A DNA stretch of 64,000 bases from Cellvibrio sp. OA-2007 (GCF_000953825.1 NZ_BBUL01000096.1:186001-250000), one strand, 5' to 3'; counted from the stretch's first letter, positions 19,315 through 29,342 are shown. The notes: generated by a model not told the origin, from the letters alone. A program made the numbers and translations.

Positions 19315-21525
19315 CTATTTTAATACGCGGCTTGAACTTGCAGGGTGCCACGGTTCTGGAACGTAACGGGTACGAGCGAGGAATTGGTAGTAGTCCAAAT
19401 CGTGTTTTGGTTTTTCATAACCGGCGGGGATGGGTTTGCCGGAGAAGGTTTGGAAATAGAGCAAACAGGAGTCGCGCCAGATTACAGCGTCGCGCTCCTG
19501 CACTTGTAAGAGCGCTTTTACTTGTGCAAAACGTTCAGCATCAACAAATTGTTCTTGCTGATCCCAGTCGCTCTGCATGCTGCGAACTTGTTCTACACCT
19601 TCGTAATATTTGTGGACTAATTCATCCCACAGGCTGCGGCCGGATTGCATTTTGTGATCCCAACTTACGTGATGGAACCAAAGCAATAAATCTTCTGGCA
19701 CTGCATTTACATCACCATATAATTTTGCCAGCGGCGCAGGATATTGTGCAATTGCGTTAGAGCCGGTTTTGGTGCGATCAAAACCAATGCCGTCTTTGGC
19801 TGCGCGATGATAATAAATTGCAGTCCAATCGGGGCGCTCTAGATTAGCGGTCCAGGGTGCAGGGCCATAGTGGTCGCCTTGTGAGTACAAGTGAGTCAAC
19901 CCTAACGGTGAACGATAATTTACGCCAGCTTCGCGCGATATCATCATCATATTCTTAATGGGTTCGATAAATCTTTTATCGTTCGAAAAAGTCATGCGCA
20001 ACCATTCTTCTGCGGCCGATTCTGCCGAAATAGTGTGATCCCACGCCATACGCCCAAACGCATACCAGCTGGATTGCACAAAGGGATGCCCCGTCCAGTT
20101 GCGGTCAGTGCCGGGGTTAATGACCGCGGCCATACCGGTGCGCTTGCTATTAAATATTTTGCCTTCAAGGATGTTGCCGATAGTTGAACCCTCGCCTTTA
20201 GCAAAAGTTTCAGTGCGTAGTGACTCTTCAAACAGCGGGCCTTGATACGCAAGGTGTGTGGCAAAACCAAAATATTCCTGGGTGACTTGGAACTCCATCA
20301 TCATATTGGTTTTTTCCATCGCAGAAAAAAGTGATGAATAGGGTTCGCGCGGTTGGAAATCGATGGGGCCATTTTTCACTTGCAAGATGACGTTATCCGC
20401 AAATTTTCCATCAAGTGGTTTAAATTCATCGTAAGAACCACGGAAGCGGTCGCCAATATCCGGGCTGTATACAAATGCGCGCCAGAACACTACGCCACCA
20501 TAAGGCTTTAATGCAGCGGCGAGCATATTAGCGCCGTCGGCGTGATTGCGGCCATAATCTTGTGGGCCAGGTTGACCTTCTGAGTTGGCTTTTACCAGAT
20601 AGCCGCCAAAATCGGGAATGTATTGATACACTTTTTTGGTGCGCTCTTTCCACCAGTTTTGCACACGTGGATCGAGCGGATCGGCTAAATCCAAATCGCC
20701 AAAAGCGCGCGGTGAATTGTAATTAATCGATAAATACACCTTGATCCCGTAAGGACGAAACACATCGGCAAGAGCCGCAATTTTTTGCAGAAATTGATCG
20801 CTCAACAAACGCGGGTCGGCATTGACATTATTGATCACCGTACCGTTAATACCGAGCGATGCATTGATGCGCGCATAATCGACATAACGCTGGGATTTAT
20901 AATCCGGCAATGTGCCCCAATCCCACAGCGATAAACCGGCATACCCGCGCTCTACCAAGCGATTCACGTTATCCCAATGATTAACTACACGATGCTGCAA
21001 TTTGGGCGCACTGACGATGGACACTTTTTCAACTGACTGCTGTGTTTGTAGCAAGCGCAATAAATGAAAACTGCCATAGAGCACACCCACATCAGAATTC
21101 GCGGCGATAATTGTTACCGCACGTTTATTGATGTGTGTCCGTTCGATTAAATAACCTTCATCACCCAATACAGCCAAACGATCATCCAACTGCAGCGATG
21201 CAATGAGCGGTGAATTCGCAGGAGTACCCAAGACCAATGCCTGTTTGGACAATTTTTTATGAGCGATAGCGATAGGCTTATCCAACAAACCACTTAGTCC
21301 GCGCTGTAGCTCAAGTGTTGCTACACTCAAGCTTGGCGAATCACCTTCTGCCAGAATCTGGGTAAATTGCTGCTGATAAGTTTTACGCAGCCTGTCATCA
21401 GCGACTGGCTGATAGCGCAACCACATTTCATACCCATCTTCGGCACGACTGACCTGTGCGGCTGCGGTAAGTAAAAACAGCCACAAAATGAATAGTTTGG
21501 TAAAGAATCGTCTGGGCACGTGCAT
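19315..21525 (-). CDS. GH67 alpha-glucuronidase
   Basis: 736 residues, close to the size of characterised GH67 enzymes. It removes (4-O-methyl-)glucuronic acid from the non-reducing end of xylo-oligosaccharides. A signal peptide or anchor is present ([18 protein letters not shown]). The acid Glu candidate is in [10 protein letters not shown], and the base pair Asp/Glu is in [11 protein letters not shown] and VTQEYFG, spaced 28 residues as in known family members. ATG 21525 has GGAG touching it; a GTG six bases later (21519) would have ideal spacing and may be the true start. It is divergent from the solute-binding protein and GH10 genes. Confidence 0.95.
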   Translation of the reverse strand: MHVPRRFFTKLFILWLFLLTAAAQVSRAEDGYEMWLRYQPVADDRLRKTYQQQFTQILAEGDSPSLSVATLELQRGLSGLLDKPIAIAHKKLSKQALVLGTPANSPLIASLQLDDRLAVLGDEGYLIERTHINKRAVTIIAANSDVGVLYGSFHLLRLLQTQQSVEKVSIVSAPKLQHRVVNHWDNVNRLVERGYAGLSLWDWGTLPDYKSQRYVDYARINASLGINGTVINNVNADPRLLSDQFLQKIAALADVFRPYGIKVYLSINYNSPRAFGDLDLADPLDPRVQNWWKERTKKVYQYIPDFGGYLVKANSEGQPGPQDYGRNHADGANMLAAALKPYGGVVFWRAFVYSPDIGDRFRGSYDEFKPLDGKFADNVILQVKNGPIDFQPREPYSSLFSAMEKTNMMMEFQVTQEYFGFATHLAYQGPLFEESLRTETFAKGEGSTIGNILEGKIFNSKRTGMAAVINPGTDRNWTGHPFVQSSWYAFGRMAWDHTISAESAAEEWLRMTFSNDKRFIEPIKNMMMISREAGVNYRSPLGLTHLYSQGDHYGPAPWTANLERPDWTAIYYHRAAKDGIGFDRTKTGSNAIAQYPAPLAKLYGDVNAVPEDLLLWFHHVSWDHKMQSGRSLWDELVHKYYEGVEQVRSMQSDWDQQEQFVDAERFAQVKALLQVQERDAVIWRDSCLLYFQTFSGKPIPAGYEKPKHDLDYYQFLARTRYVPEPWHPASSSRVLK

Positions 21526-21581
21526 CTCCGCATGGATTATTTTTAAATAGCTGCTATCTTATAGTCACAACAAATATAACA

Positions 21582-21593
21582 CTGGTATACAAG
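21582..21593 (+). promoter_or_regulatory. Putative operator in the divergent xylan promoter
   Basis: CTGGTATACAAG is a 12-base palindrome with one mismatched pair around GTATAC, roughly midway between the GH67 start (21525) and the solute-binding protein start (21674). GTATAC-centred palindromes are typical of GntR-family regulators of hexuronate genes, which fits a glucuronoxylan locus. Inference only; no regulator gene is nearby. Confidence 0.4.
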
Positions 21594-21673
21594 AAAACAA
21601 TTTAATAAATGTAAAGGATCGCACCGAACTAAAAACACTAAAGTCATCCTAACAACCTATTTCGGTCAAAAAA

Positions 21674-22570
21674 ATGATAAAAATTATTTCTTTATGCTTT
21701 ATCTCTCTAGTCAGCGTTCAGATCTTTGCAGCAGAAAAAAATATCCGGGTAAACGACTTCAGTGACCCAAACGCGGCTTATGCGATAAAAATGCTTAAAT
21801 TAGCTATAGCCCACAGCGACAACCCACATTACAACATCGACATATCGAAAGAAGACCTTACCCAAGCGCGAGTCAATGAAGAGGTGCGTTCAGGTGGTCT
21901 ATTGGATTTATGTTGGGCATCATCGGATTCAGAGATTGAATCCCAATTGCGCCCAATCCGCATCCCGCTATTTAAAGGCTTATTGGGTTATAGAATTTTT
22001 ATTATCAATAAAAATAATCAGCATCGATTCGACAACATCAAGACCCTCGCCGATCTTAAGCAGCTGACTCTCGGCCAAGGGCGGACCTGGGCTGATGGCA
22101 GGATTCTTGAAGCCAATGGTTTTAAAATTATTAAAACCAATAAGTACCCAGGTTTATTTCATATGGTAGAAGGTGGGCGGTTTGATGCGTTTCCGCGTGG
22201 CGTGCATGAACCATTCAGCGAATTGGAAGCGCGGCCTGAGCTGAATTTAGCCGTGGAAGAAAATTTGATGGTTTATTACCGCATGCCTTTTTATTTATTT
22301 GTTTCACCGAATAACCAAAGCCTTGCCAAAGATTTAGAGGTAGGTTTTGAACGTGCGATTGCCAATGGTGAGTTTGATAAAGTTTTTTACGGCGACAAAT
22401 CAATTCAGGATGTAATGAAAAAGGCCAATATGAAAAAGCGTAAGTTATTTAAATTGGATAACCCACTGCTGTCAAAAGAAACACCCGTAGATCGCCCTGA
22501 ACTCTGGTTTGATCCGCAATCGATTCCGGATGAAACAACTACCAATAATCAAAGCACTCACATTGAATAA
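21674..22570 (+). CDS. Periplasmic solute-binding-like protein, orphan
   Basis: 298 residues with a clear signal peptide (LCFISLVSVQIFAAE). The body has the fold pattern of family 3 extracellular solute-binding domains: LDLCWASSDSEIE, LRPIRIPLFKGLLGYRIFIIN, LADLKQLTLGQG, FDAFPRGVHEPFSELE. No permease or ATPase gene is near, so it is not part of a standard ABC transporter here. It lies 24 bases before the GH10 xylanase and is almost certainly co-transcribed with it. It could deliver a signal to a sensor or bind a xylan-derived ligand; neither is shown. Confidence 0.75.
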   Translation: MIKIISLCFISLVSVQIFAAEKNIRVNDFSDPNAAYAIKMLKLAIAHSDNPHYNIDISKEDLTQARVNEEVRSGGLLDLCWASSDSEIESQLRPIRIPLFKGLLGYRIFIINKNNQHRFDNIKTLADLKQLTLGQGRTWADGRILEANGFKIIKTNKYPGLFHMVEGGRFDAFPRGVHEPFSELEARPELNLAVEENLMVYYRMPFYLFVSPNNQSLAKDLEVGFERAIANGEFDKVFYGDKSIQDVMKKANMKKRKLFKLDNPLLSKETPVDRPELWFDPQSIPDETTTNNQSTHIE

Positions 22571-22594
22571 TCAACTGTTACAAGAGGAAAACAT

Positions 22595-23731
22595 ATGAAC
22601 ATCTCACGTAGAAAGCTACTCACTATGAGTAGCGCCACGGCGGCGCTACTCACCACTGCTAAACTGCACGCAGCCGAAAAGGCGGCCGCCGCGACCGGAT
22701 TAAAGGAAGCTTACAAAAATGATTTTTTAATCGGCGCAGCCTTAAGTGCAAGCATTATTGGCAAACAAGACCCAAAGCTGACCGCATTAATCACTAAAGA
22801 ATTTAATTCCATCACCGCGGAGAACTGCCAAAAATGGGGCGAAGTCCGCAACGAAGATGGCAGCTGGAAATGGCAAGACAGCGACGCATATGTCGATTTC
22901 GGCACCAAGCACAATATGCACATAGTGGGTCACACACTCGGCTGGCACAGCCAAATTCCCGAGAGTGTGTTTAAAAATAAAGATGGCAGTTATATCTCAA
23001 AAGAAGCGCTGGCAAAAAAACAGCAAGAGCACATCACCACTCTGGTTAGCCGCTATAAAGGCAAAATCGCCGCGTGGGATGTGGTAAATGAAGCGATGGG
23101 CGATGATAACAAAATGCGCCCCAGTCATTGGTACAACATTATGGGCGATGACTTCCTCGCCAACGCATTTAACCTCGCCCACGAAGTCGATCCCAAAGCG
23201 CACTTGATGTACAACGATTACAACAATGAACAAGAAGGGAAGCGCAACGCTACTATCGATATGCTGAAGCGTTTACAAAAACGCAAAACCCCTATTCACG
23301 GTTTGGGCATGCAAGCGCACGTAGGTCTGGAATCGGACATGAAGAATTTCGAAGACAGTATTCTCGCCTACTCCAAATTAGGCCTGCGCATTCATTTAAC
23401 GGAATTGGATATTGATGTATTGCCATCGGTGTGGAATTTACCGGTTGCAGAAATCTCCACCCGTTTTGAATACAAACCCGAGCGCGACCCTTACATTAAT
23501 GGCCTGCCAAAAGACATAGATGAGAAATTGGCAAAAGCCTATGAAACCCTGTTTAAAATTTTAATTAAACACAAAGACAACGTAGACCGCGTGACCTTCT
23601 GGGGTGTAAGCGATGACGCCAGTTGGCTCAATGGCTTCCCAATTCCCGGGCGCACTAACTACCCCTTACTGTTTGATCGCCAACATCAACCTAAATCCGC
23701 GTATTTCCGCCTGCTTGATCTTAAGAAATAA
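22595..23731 (+). CDS. GH10 endo-1,4-beta-xylanase with a Tat-type leader
   Basis: 378 residues, a single catalytic domain without linker or binding module. The leader has SRRKLLTM followed by a hydrophobic stretch and LHAAE, matching a twin-arginine signal. Acid/base Glu166 is in WDVVNEAM and nucleophile Glu270 is in LTELDID; HTLGWHSQ is also intact. AGAGGAAA precedes the ATG. A compact, Tat-exported GH10 enzyme next to GH67 suggests hydrolysis of decorated xylo-oligosaccharides in or near the periplasm. A long inverted repeat follows the gene. Confidence 0.95.
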   Translation: MNISRRKLLTMSSATAALLTTAKLHAAEKAAAATGLKEAYKNDFLIGAALSASIIGKQDPKLTALITKEFNSITAENCQKWGEVRNEDGSWKWQDSDAYVDFGTKHNMHIVGHTLGWHSQIPESVFKNKDGSYISKEALAKKQQEHITTLVSRYKGKIAAWDVVNEAMGDDNKMRPSHWYNIMGDDFLANAFNLAHEVDPKAHLMYNDYNNEQEGKRNATIDMLKRLQKRKTPIHGLGMQAHVGLESDMKNFEDSILAYSKLGLRIHLTELDIDVLPSVWNLPVAEISTRFEYKPERDPYINGLPKDIDEKLAKAYETLFKILIKHKDNVDRVTFWGVSDDASWLNGFPIPGRTNYPLLFDRQHQPKSAYFRLLDLKK

Positions 23732-23745
23732 CTAACTGCAGCGGA

Positions 23746-23803
23746 TTGTTGTAAACAGCCTTGTGCTCTAGGCTTGCGCCACTCATCACAAGGCTTACAA
23801 CAA
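23746..23803 (+). repeat. Long inverted repeat after the GH10 gene
   Basis: The left arm TTGTTGTAA-aca-GCCTTGTG (23746-23765) pairs with CACAAGGC-TTACAACAA (23787-23803), leaving a 21-base loop. There is no T run. It may end or stabilise the xylanase transcript, or be a remnant of a small palindromic element. Confidence 0.65.
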
Positions 23804-23952
23804 TTCGCATGGACAAATGGTTCGCAGAGATAGGATTACCCTAAGCACCAATGAATCGCCCAGTATTGACAATGAATTTATTCTAGTTATTGACATCCTG
23901 TAACAAATCTTTATTAATGCATGCTCCTTTAATATCAATACATGGAGTATGT

Positions 23953-24672
23953 ATGTCACAAACTAATCCTTATGAAGTTCCCTCCTCCAATCTGGACCAA
24001 CCATCTGCAGCGAGTAGTAGGCCATTAAACCCCAACTGGGAAATCGGTGCTGTGCTGTCTGAAGCATGGGCACTCAGCAACGGCTTTAAAGCAAGCTTCT
24101 GGGGTGCATTTTTGCTGTATATGGGTGTTGCTATGTTGTTAGGTATTGCCGCTGGCATATTGACCGGTGTGATGGCCTCGATATCGCCCTCTAGCTCAGT
24201 TGTGATGGCTGTACTGCTGCAATTTGTACAATTAATTATTACCGCCCCCCTCACAGCGGGATTATTTATGATCAGCATTAAACGCGCCCAGGGTTTACCA
24301 GTGAATGCGTTTATGATCTTTAGTTATTTTCCAAAGACCTTGCCATTATTCCTGACCTACTTGTTAGTGATGCTGTTCGTTGTGATAGGTTTAGTACTAT
24401 TAGTCATTCCAGGTATATATCTGATTGTTGCTTACGCACTGGCGCTACCCTTGCTGGTAGATAAAAATCTTAGTATTTGGCAAGCACTGGAAACCTCACG
24501 CAAGGGTATAAGTGCTTGCTGGTTTCGTTTTTTCGGTCTGGGGCTTCTGAGCGTTCTGATTATGATGATAAGTGCCATTCCGCTAGGTATCGGCTTGATT
24601 TGGACTCTGCCTTGGCTGTATATCGCACTCGGTGTTGTGTACCGCGATCTGTTCGGCGTTAGCTCAACCTAA
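23953..24672 (+). CDS. Multi-pass membrane protein of unknown function
   Basis: 239 residues from ATG 23953 (GGAG at 23944-23947); an in-frame start at 23890 lacks a good ribosome site. A 30-residue polar Pro/Ser-rich N-terminus (NPYEVPSSNLDQPS) is followed by about five or six hydrophobic segments, including VMLFVVIGLVLLVIPGIYLIVA. The layout resembles DUF-type membrane proteins related to the glycerophosphodiesterase membrane domain (BPSS1780-like). It is convergent with the esterase gene and shares the terminator at 24681-24714. No link to xylan use is evident beyond position. Confidence 0.75.
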   Translation: MSQTNPYEVPSSNLDQPSAASSRPLNPNWEIGAVLSEAWALSNGFKASFWGAFLLYMGVAMLLGIAAGILTGVMASISPSSSVVMAVLLQFVQLIITAPLTAGLFMISIKRAQGLPVNAFMIFSYFPKTLPLFLTYLLVMLFVVIGLVLLVIPGIYLIVAYALALPLLVDKNLSIWQALETSRKGISACWFRFFGLGLLSVLIMMISAIPLGIGLIWTLPWLYIALGVVYRDLFGVSST

Positions 24673-24680
24673 TAATCGTA

Positions 24681-24714
24681 AAAAAACCAAAGGGCATCTA
24701 GCTCTTTGGTTTTT
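24681..24714. terminator. Bidirectional rho-independent terminator
   Basis: AAAAAACCAAAGGGC, loop ATCTA, GCTCTTTGGTTTTT. A runs on one side and T runs on the other suit both converging genes. Confidence 0.9.
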
Positions 24715-24759
24715 AATTTCAACTACGCAAAAACATCAAACCTGCTTTTCTGCATTACC

Positions 24760-25842
24760 TCACCAATTCATTTTCTGCTTTATAAATGTGGTGAGTTTTT
24801 CCGCGTTTGCTTTGTGTTGTGCAATCCTTGGGTGCCCCCCAAAACCGGTAAATTCAAAGAAAATAGTATCGAGTTTGGTATCTTTATTTTCTTTTTTCAT
24901 CCGCTCAACCGCCGCAGTAATATAACCCGGCCATTTTGGCGATGCAGTTGCATCCATACTACCCAGCGCGCAGATAATTTGCACATCGGGATATTTCGCG
25001 CGAATACTGCGTACAAAATCGATATAGGCCTGCACACGCTGCGCATCCGTTGGTATTGGTTGTAAGCGTTTTTCACGGTCGATCAACCAGCTGTCGTTCT
25101 GCAATAAATTAATTACCACCACGTCCGGCGTCCATTGGCTAAAATCCCATTTGCTGTCGTTGTCACCTACCGCGCTTAATTGATCGTAAAACTGCGGCAT
25201 AATAAACGGGAACCAGCTAATCATAATGCCAATACCACTTTGCGAAATAGTGTGTAATTCAGCATTGAGATTGCGCGCGGTAATCGCACCATAAGCCCAG
25301 TAATTATTTTTCTCGCTCAGCAGATGATCCACACCATTATCAGCCCCTTCATTGCCTGCACCCGATGTAATTGAGTCGCCATAAATCTCAATGCCACGAC
25401 TAGGTCTCGCAGGCGGCGCCAACAAGGTTGCTCCTTTATCTAACATCAATCCTTTAAACGCAGTTGCGCCCTCTTCACCTTCGGTACGCTTGTAAATTTC
25501 TACAGCGTGATTGCCGGGTTTTAACGCAGTAGAAATCACATAATTCTGCTCGCCCTTTTTAGCTTCTAGAACATAGGGATGCTGTGTTTCACCATCAACA
25601 AAAACATTGAAAAAGTTTTTACCGAGCTGATCATCCAAGGTAATCGCCAGCGACGTGCCAGTGAAATTCGCCTTGATGCTAGAACCCGGCCAAGAAAGCT
25701 CTGGCGCTTTTTTATCGCTAAAATCAATGCGACCAGCATATAAATATTGCTTACTATCAGCACTGATCGTCTGCACCGGCTCGGCAATCACCCAGCTCGA
25801 AAAACACAATGCACTAAGCATTAGCGTGTGGATTATTTTCAT
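24760..25842 (-). CDS. CE2-type acetyl (xylan) esterase
   Basis: 360 residues. Signal peptide (CFSSWVIAEP), an N-terminal jelly-roll domain of about 120 residues, then an SGNH-hydrolase domain with the nucleophile Ser157 in YGDSITSGAGNEG. The His near the C-terminus is in GFGGHPRIAQH. This two-domain layout is the carbohydrate esterase family 2 pattern known from Cellvibrio. It would remove O-acetyl groups from xylan or glucomannan, complementing the xylanase and glucuronidase nearby. It is transcribed alone, convergent with the membrane protein gene. Confidence 0.9.
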   Translation of the reverse strand: MKIIHTLMLSALCFSSWVIAEPVQTISADSKQYLYAGRIDFSDKKAPELSWPGSSIKANFTGTSLAITLDDQLGKNFFNVFVDGETQHPYVLEAKKGEQNYVISTALKPGNHAVEIYKRTEGEEGATAFKGLMLDKGATLLAPPARPSRGIEIYGDSITSGAGNEGADNGVDHLLSEKNNYWAYGAITARNLNAELHTISQSGIGIMISWFPFIMPQFYDQLSAVGDNDSKWDFSQWTPDVVVINLLQNDSWLIDREKRLQPIPTDAQRVQAYIDFVRSIRAKYPDVQIICALGSMDATASPKWPGYITAAVERMKKENKDTKLDTIFFEFTGFGGHPRIAQHKANAEKLTTFIKQKMNW

Positions 25843-25862
25843 AGAAAACTCACATTAGAGAT

Positions 25863-25908
25863 TAGAATTCTAGGGCTGTTAGTCTCGTTATGATTAGCCA
25901 TACTAATC
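25863..25908. promoter_or_regulatory. Palindromes upstream of the esterase
   Basis: Two short palindromes lie 20-66 bases before the esterase start: TAGAATTCTA (25863-25872) and GATTAG-ccata-CTAATC (25892-25908). They may be regulator sites; nothing in the window identifies the regulator. Confidence 0.3.
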
Positions 25909-26005
25909 CACCACGCAGACAAATCTGGAATTAAGCGCGCTCACAAATGTATATTCGCAAGGCGACGCAAGCATGGCCTAATTTAATTATGGCTTCAACC
26001 CAAAA

Positions 26006-27382
26006 TCAGCTTTTGAAGAAACCTAAATCTGCGCTGTTAAACCGCGCCAAATTCGGGAACACATCGGCAAAATTACCGGCGGGTAGACCGTACCAACTGG
26101 CGAGGGTTGCGGCGTATTGATCCATGCTGGTGGTGGGAATAATTCTGCCTTCGCCTATATCGTCTTTACCGCCAACAATTAAATCAGGGAATTGGCCGTA
26201 AATATTTCCACCCTTAATTGCACCGCCCATAATCATTTGATGACTGCCCCACCCGTGGTCCGTGCCATCACCATTGCTGGTAAGCGTGCGACCAAAATCG
26301 GACATGGTAAAAGTAGTCACTTGATCGGAAATGCCTAATTCAACAGTGGCTTTATAGAATGCATCCAAGGCTGCGCTTAATTGCGCGAGTAATACATCGT
26401 GACGGCGCAACTGATCCCCGTGGGTATCAAAATCGCCCATGCCAATAAAAAAGGTTTGACGAGAGACTTGTAAGCTACCGCGCGCCGAAAGCATCTGCGC
26501 CACCATTTTTAAATTGGCAGCGAGTGGATTGCCAGTGGGGAAAGCCGTTTTTAATGGTGCTTGCGCATCCAGTGCGGTTTTTACTTCGCCTGCTAGCTCC
26601 CAAGCAAGGGTTTGGGTGCGCGCGTATTCGCGCTGAAAAATATTCTCTTGTTGCTGGGCTAGCAACGCTTGATAAATTTGAATGCGGCTCAGCTCCCGTG
26701 CATCACTGGATTTTTTATTGAAATTCTCTAACTCTTTAATGCCCGCGGAATCTATTGAATAAGGTGCGACGCTATTGCCGCTCTGCCAAATATTTGATCC
26801 GCTCAATGAAATATTCATCGACAATTTTTTATTGGCATTCATCGATTGCATTGCGTCTGCCGCGCGCCCTGCCCAACCGTTGCGACGCGCAGTGGATTGC
26901 AAACTCTGCAAAAAAGTTTGCTGATCATTATGGGAAAACAATTGCGGCGGCAAAAGGGATTTATTGCCTTGGTAATTTGTTTTTGTTGTTGGTTCAACTA
27001 GGGCACCCGCATTAGTCAGCAAGGCCAACTCACCTGAATTAAATAATTGCTGCGCATGAGTCATAGTGGGATGAAAGCCAAGCGTAGTGCCTGAACCGGA
27101 TAAGTTCGATAAAGGCAACAATCTATTTTGCTCTATCGCCAGGGTTTGGCGCGATGCTTTATAACTGGCATATACCGCATTGTCGGTAGGAACAACCATA
27201 TTAAAGGCATCGTTACCGCCAAATAAAAAAATGCACACCAAGGCTTTGTAAGAATCGTTAGGTTGTACCAATGCATTGGCTAATTGCAAACCCGCACTGG
27301 TGGCGTAAGCGGTGCTACTGCCCAACGCGATACTGGCAGCTTGTTTCAAAAAATGACGGCGATTATGGATAGTGTTTTTCAT
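26006..27382 (-). CDS. DUF1501 protein with Tat-type leader
   Basis: 458 residues from ATG 27382; the longer frame (to 27478) overlaps the DUF1800 gene and has no leader. The N-terminus NRRHFLKQAASIALG is a twin-arginine signal. The body has the DUF1501 features: FLFGGNDAFNMVVP near the start, GDFDTHGDQLRRH, TTFTMSDFGRTLTSNGDGTDHGWGSH near the end. The fold is related to the alkaline phosphatase/sulfatase superfamily. The biochemical role is not known. It follows the DUF1800 gene after four bases, so the pair is translated together. Confidence 0.88.
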   Translation of the reverse strand: MKNTIHNRRHFLKQAASIALGSSTAYATSAGLQLANALVQPNDSYKALVCIFLFGGNDAFNMVVPTDNAVYASYKASRQTLAIEQNRLLPLSNLSGSGTTLGFHPTMTHAQQLFNSGELALLTNAGALVEPTTKTNYQGNKSLLPPQLFSHNDQQTFLQSLQSTARRNGWAGRAADAMQSMNANKKLSMNISLSGSNIWQSGNSVAPYSIDSAGIKELENFNKKSSDARELSRIQIYQALLAQQQENIFQREYARTQTLAWELAGEVKTALDAQAPLKTAFPTGNPLAANLKMVAQMLSARGSLQVSRQTFFIGMGDFDTHGDQLRRHDVLLAQLSAALDAFYKATVELGISDQVTTFTMSDFGRTLTSNGDGTDHGWGSHQMIMGGAIKGGNIYGQFPDLIVGGKDDIGEGRIIPTTSMDQYAATLASWYGLPAGNFADVFPNLARFNSADLGFFKS

Positions 27383-27386
27383 AGGA

Positions 27387-29342
27387 TTATCTCTGCACCG
27401 CATATTCAGGTGATGCCATGACCAAAAACATAGCTTCGTAAACCAGCATGTCACGCGCCCACATTTGTCCGGTTTCATCCCAATTGGGATTCACTTTATT
27501 CGCATTAAGATGATTCAAAATAAGCTCATACATAGGCTGACTCATTTGCCCGGCCATCAGCAGAAGATTTAAATGATCCAACAAGTCTGCCGGATTTTTG
27601 CTGAGCTCACGCTCTCGGTCTAGATGCAAGCGCGGAGAAAACGTATCCCACACACCCTCAATTGTTGGCTCCAGCCAATCGTGAGGTGTGTCACGCCAGA
27701 AGATTGCGCTGCTTAACGTAGAGACTTTAGACATGATCATGCTTTCAGTGAGAATCTGAAATTCTGGCGAATTCATATTGGCATTTTTTAATTCGCCAGG
27801 GTGCTGATAATCTGGACGATAAAAATTAAATACCGAATTAGAACCAAAAGGCCGCTGCCCCATTAAGCGGCTAGAACTCAAAAACCGGATACGCGGAGGC
27901 GTGACAGCGCCGTTAGCTAATTTGGTGGGCACGCCCGTGCCTTTAAAAGCACGCCATAAATGCGCTGTTTTTAAAATAGGTTCGCGCAACTTACCAAATG
28001 TGGCGGGTGCAGTTTGATAGCCATTTTGCGCTTCATCGTCCATTACTATTGCACGCACCACTGCTTTCATATCACCTTTTACGTTATTGCCATTATTGTT
28101 AAACACCTTGGCAACACGGGTAACATACGCTGGCGATGGATTACTGGTGACCAATCGCTGAATTAATTGTTTGCTAATAAAAGGGGCAATATTGGGATGG
28201 GCAAATAAAATATCCAACGCGGCATCTATATCTTGCTCGGGGGTTTTATTTGCGGTTATGTGTTGGTCGCCAAATAAAACTTTTGCGCCAAAATCATGAT
28301 AGCTATCGAACGATTTCATTGGCAGAATTTCGCTGGCGCCACTCTCAGTCCACTCCCACCAATTATTGATAGTCGCCATATTCCAGCCGGTGAATACGCG
28401 GGCCAATTCTTTTACGGTAGTTTGATCATAGGTGGGAATCGGATTGTTTTGCGCATCCAATTTAATGCTGCCATCCAAATTTAATTGCACTAAACCAATC
28501 GAAAATAACTGCATAATTTCACGCGCATAATTTTCATCTGGGCGGATATTGCGATTGGCATCAGCCTTTTCATTGCGCACCATGCTCAGGTATTCACCCA
28601 TCATCGGGTTGAGCGTGACTGCTTTTAATAAATCGCGATAGTTGCCAAAGGCATGTTGCGCAAGTATGTCCTGATAATTGGCGATACCGCGAGTATCGTT
28701 GTACAGCACATCAGACACATTGGAGATGACCAGAATCTGGCTGAGCGAATAGGCAACACGCTGGCGCAATTGATCGTCACCCCAAAGTGCAACCTCCCAC
28801 CAAATATCGCTGCGTTGCAAATCACGCAGATAACCTTCTTCGTTATCATCCTGTGCTGGCTCAACCACAAAACCGATTTGCTCAAAGCGTTTATCCAACA
28901 AGGCCAAATGTTTGGTTTGCGGTTTAGCAAATTGCTCATCCAGCCAAGCTGATTTCCCCATGCTGACTACACGCGCAATATTTTTAGCGGTTGCACCAAA
29001 AGTAGTTTGCGCTAAAAAACGCGCCGCATCTTTTGCGCTGGTGTAGTTGGGGCTGCCCTTGATGGGCAAGGCCGGATCCGGGGTTAAATCTGGTGCAGGT
29101 GTTTTAGCAATAGCCGCACTTGAAACAGCAGATGAGCGACTAGAAGATATTATTGCGCTGGTTGCAACACTCGATGCAGGTGTACTGGATGCTACCGCCA
29201 TTGTGGATGACGCAGGAGAAGAACTATTTCCCCCGCTGCCACCGCCACCGCCACCGCCACCACAAGCGATTAGTAGCGCTGACATGCTTAACAAAAGAAT
29301 ATGCAGCAGCCAAGGCATAATAGGTTTAGAAAAATATTTCAT
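27387..29342 (-). CDS. DUF1800 lipoprotein with Gly and Ser-rich linker
   Basis: 651 residues from ATG 29342. The lipobox LLIAC is followed by eight Gly, then a Ser/Ala-rich linker to about residue 90, then the DUF1800 domain: ARFLAQTTFGAT, QRVAYSLSQILVIS, NYAREIMQLFSIGL, FTGWNM. The family function is unknown; it is nearly always beside DUF1501. The lipobox places it on a membrane surface. It lies 49 bases after the cytochrome gene and four before the DUF1501 gene: a three-gene operon. The Gly tract is encoded by a GCC-ACC repeat (minus strand sense) that could vary in length. Confidence 0.88.
   Translation of the reverse strand: MKYFSKPIMPWLLHILLLSMSALLIACGGGGGGGGSGGNSSSPASSTMAVASSTPASSVATSAIISSSRSSAVSSAAIAKTPAPDLTPDPALPIKGSPNYTSAKDAARFLAQTTFGATAKNIARVVSMGKSAWLDEQFAKPQTKHLALLDKRFEQIGFVVEPAQDDNEEGYLRDLQRSDIWWEVALWGDDQLRQRVAYSLSQILVISNVSDVLYNDTRGIANYQDILAQHAFGNYRDLLKAVTLNPMMGEYLSMVRNEKADANRNIRPDENYAREIMQLFSIGLVQLNLDGSIKLDAQNNPIPTYDQTTVKELARVFTGWNMATINNWWEWTESGASEILPMKSFDSYHDFGAKVLFGDQHITANKTPEQDIDAALDILFAHPNIAPFISKQLIQRLVTSNPSPAYVTRVAKVFNNNGNNVKGDMKAVVRAIVMDDEAQNGYQTAPATFGKLREPILKTAHLWRAFKGTGVPTKLANGAVTPPRIRFLSSSRLMGQRPFGSNSVFNFYRPDYQHPGELKNANMNSPEFQILTESMIMSKVSTLSSAIFWRDTPHDWLEPTIEGVWDTFSPRLHLDRERELSKNPADLLDHLNLLLMAGQMSQPMYELILNHLNANKVNPNWDETGQMWARDMLVYEAMFLVMASPEYAVQR
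29236..29272 (-). repeat. Triplet-pair microsatellite encoding the poly-Gly tract
   Basis: On the plus strand CCGCTG is followed by repeated CCACCG units (about four to five copies), read on the minus strand as Gly codons directly after the lipobox Cys. Each unit is six bases, so slippage would change length without a frameshift. Confidence 0.6.
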
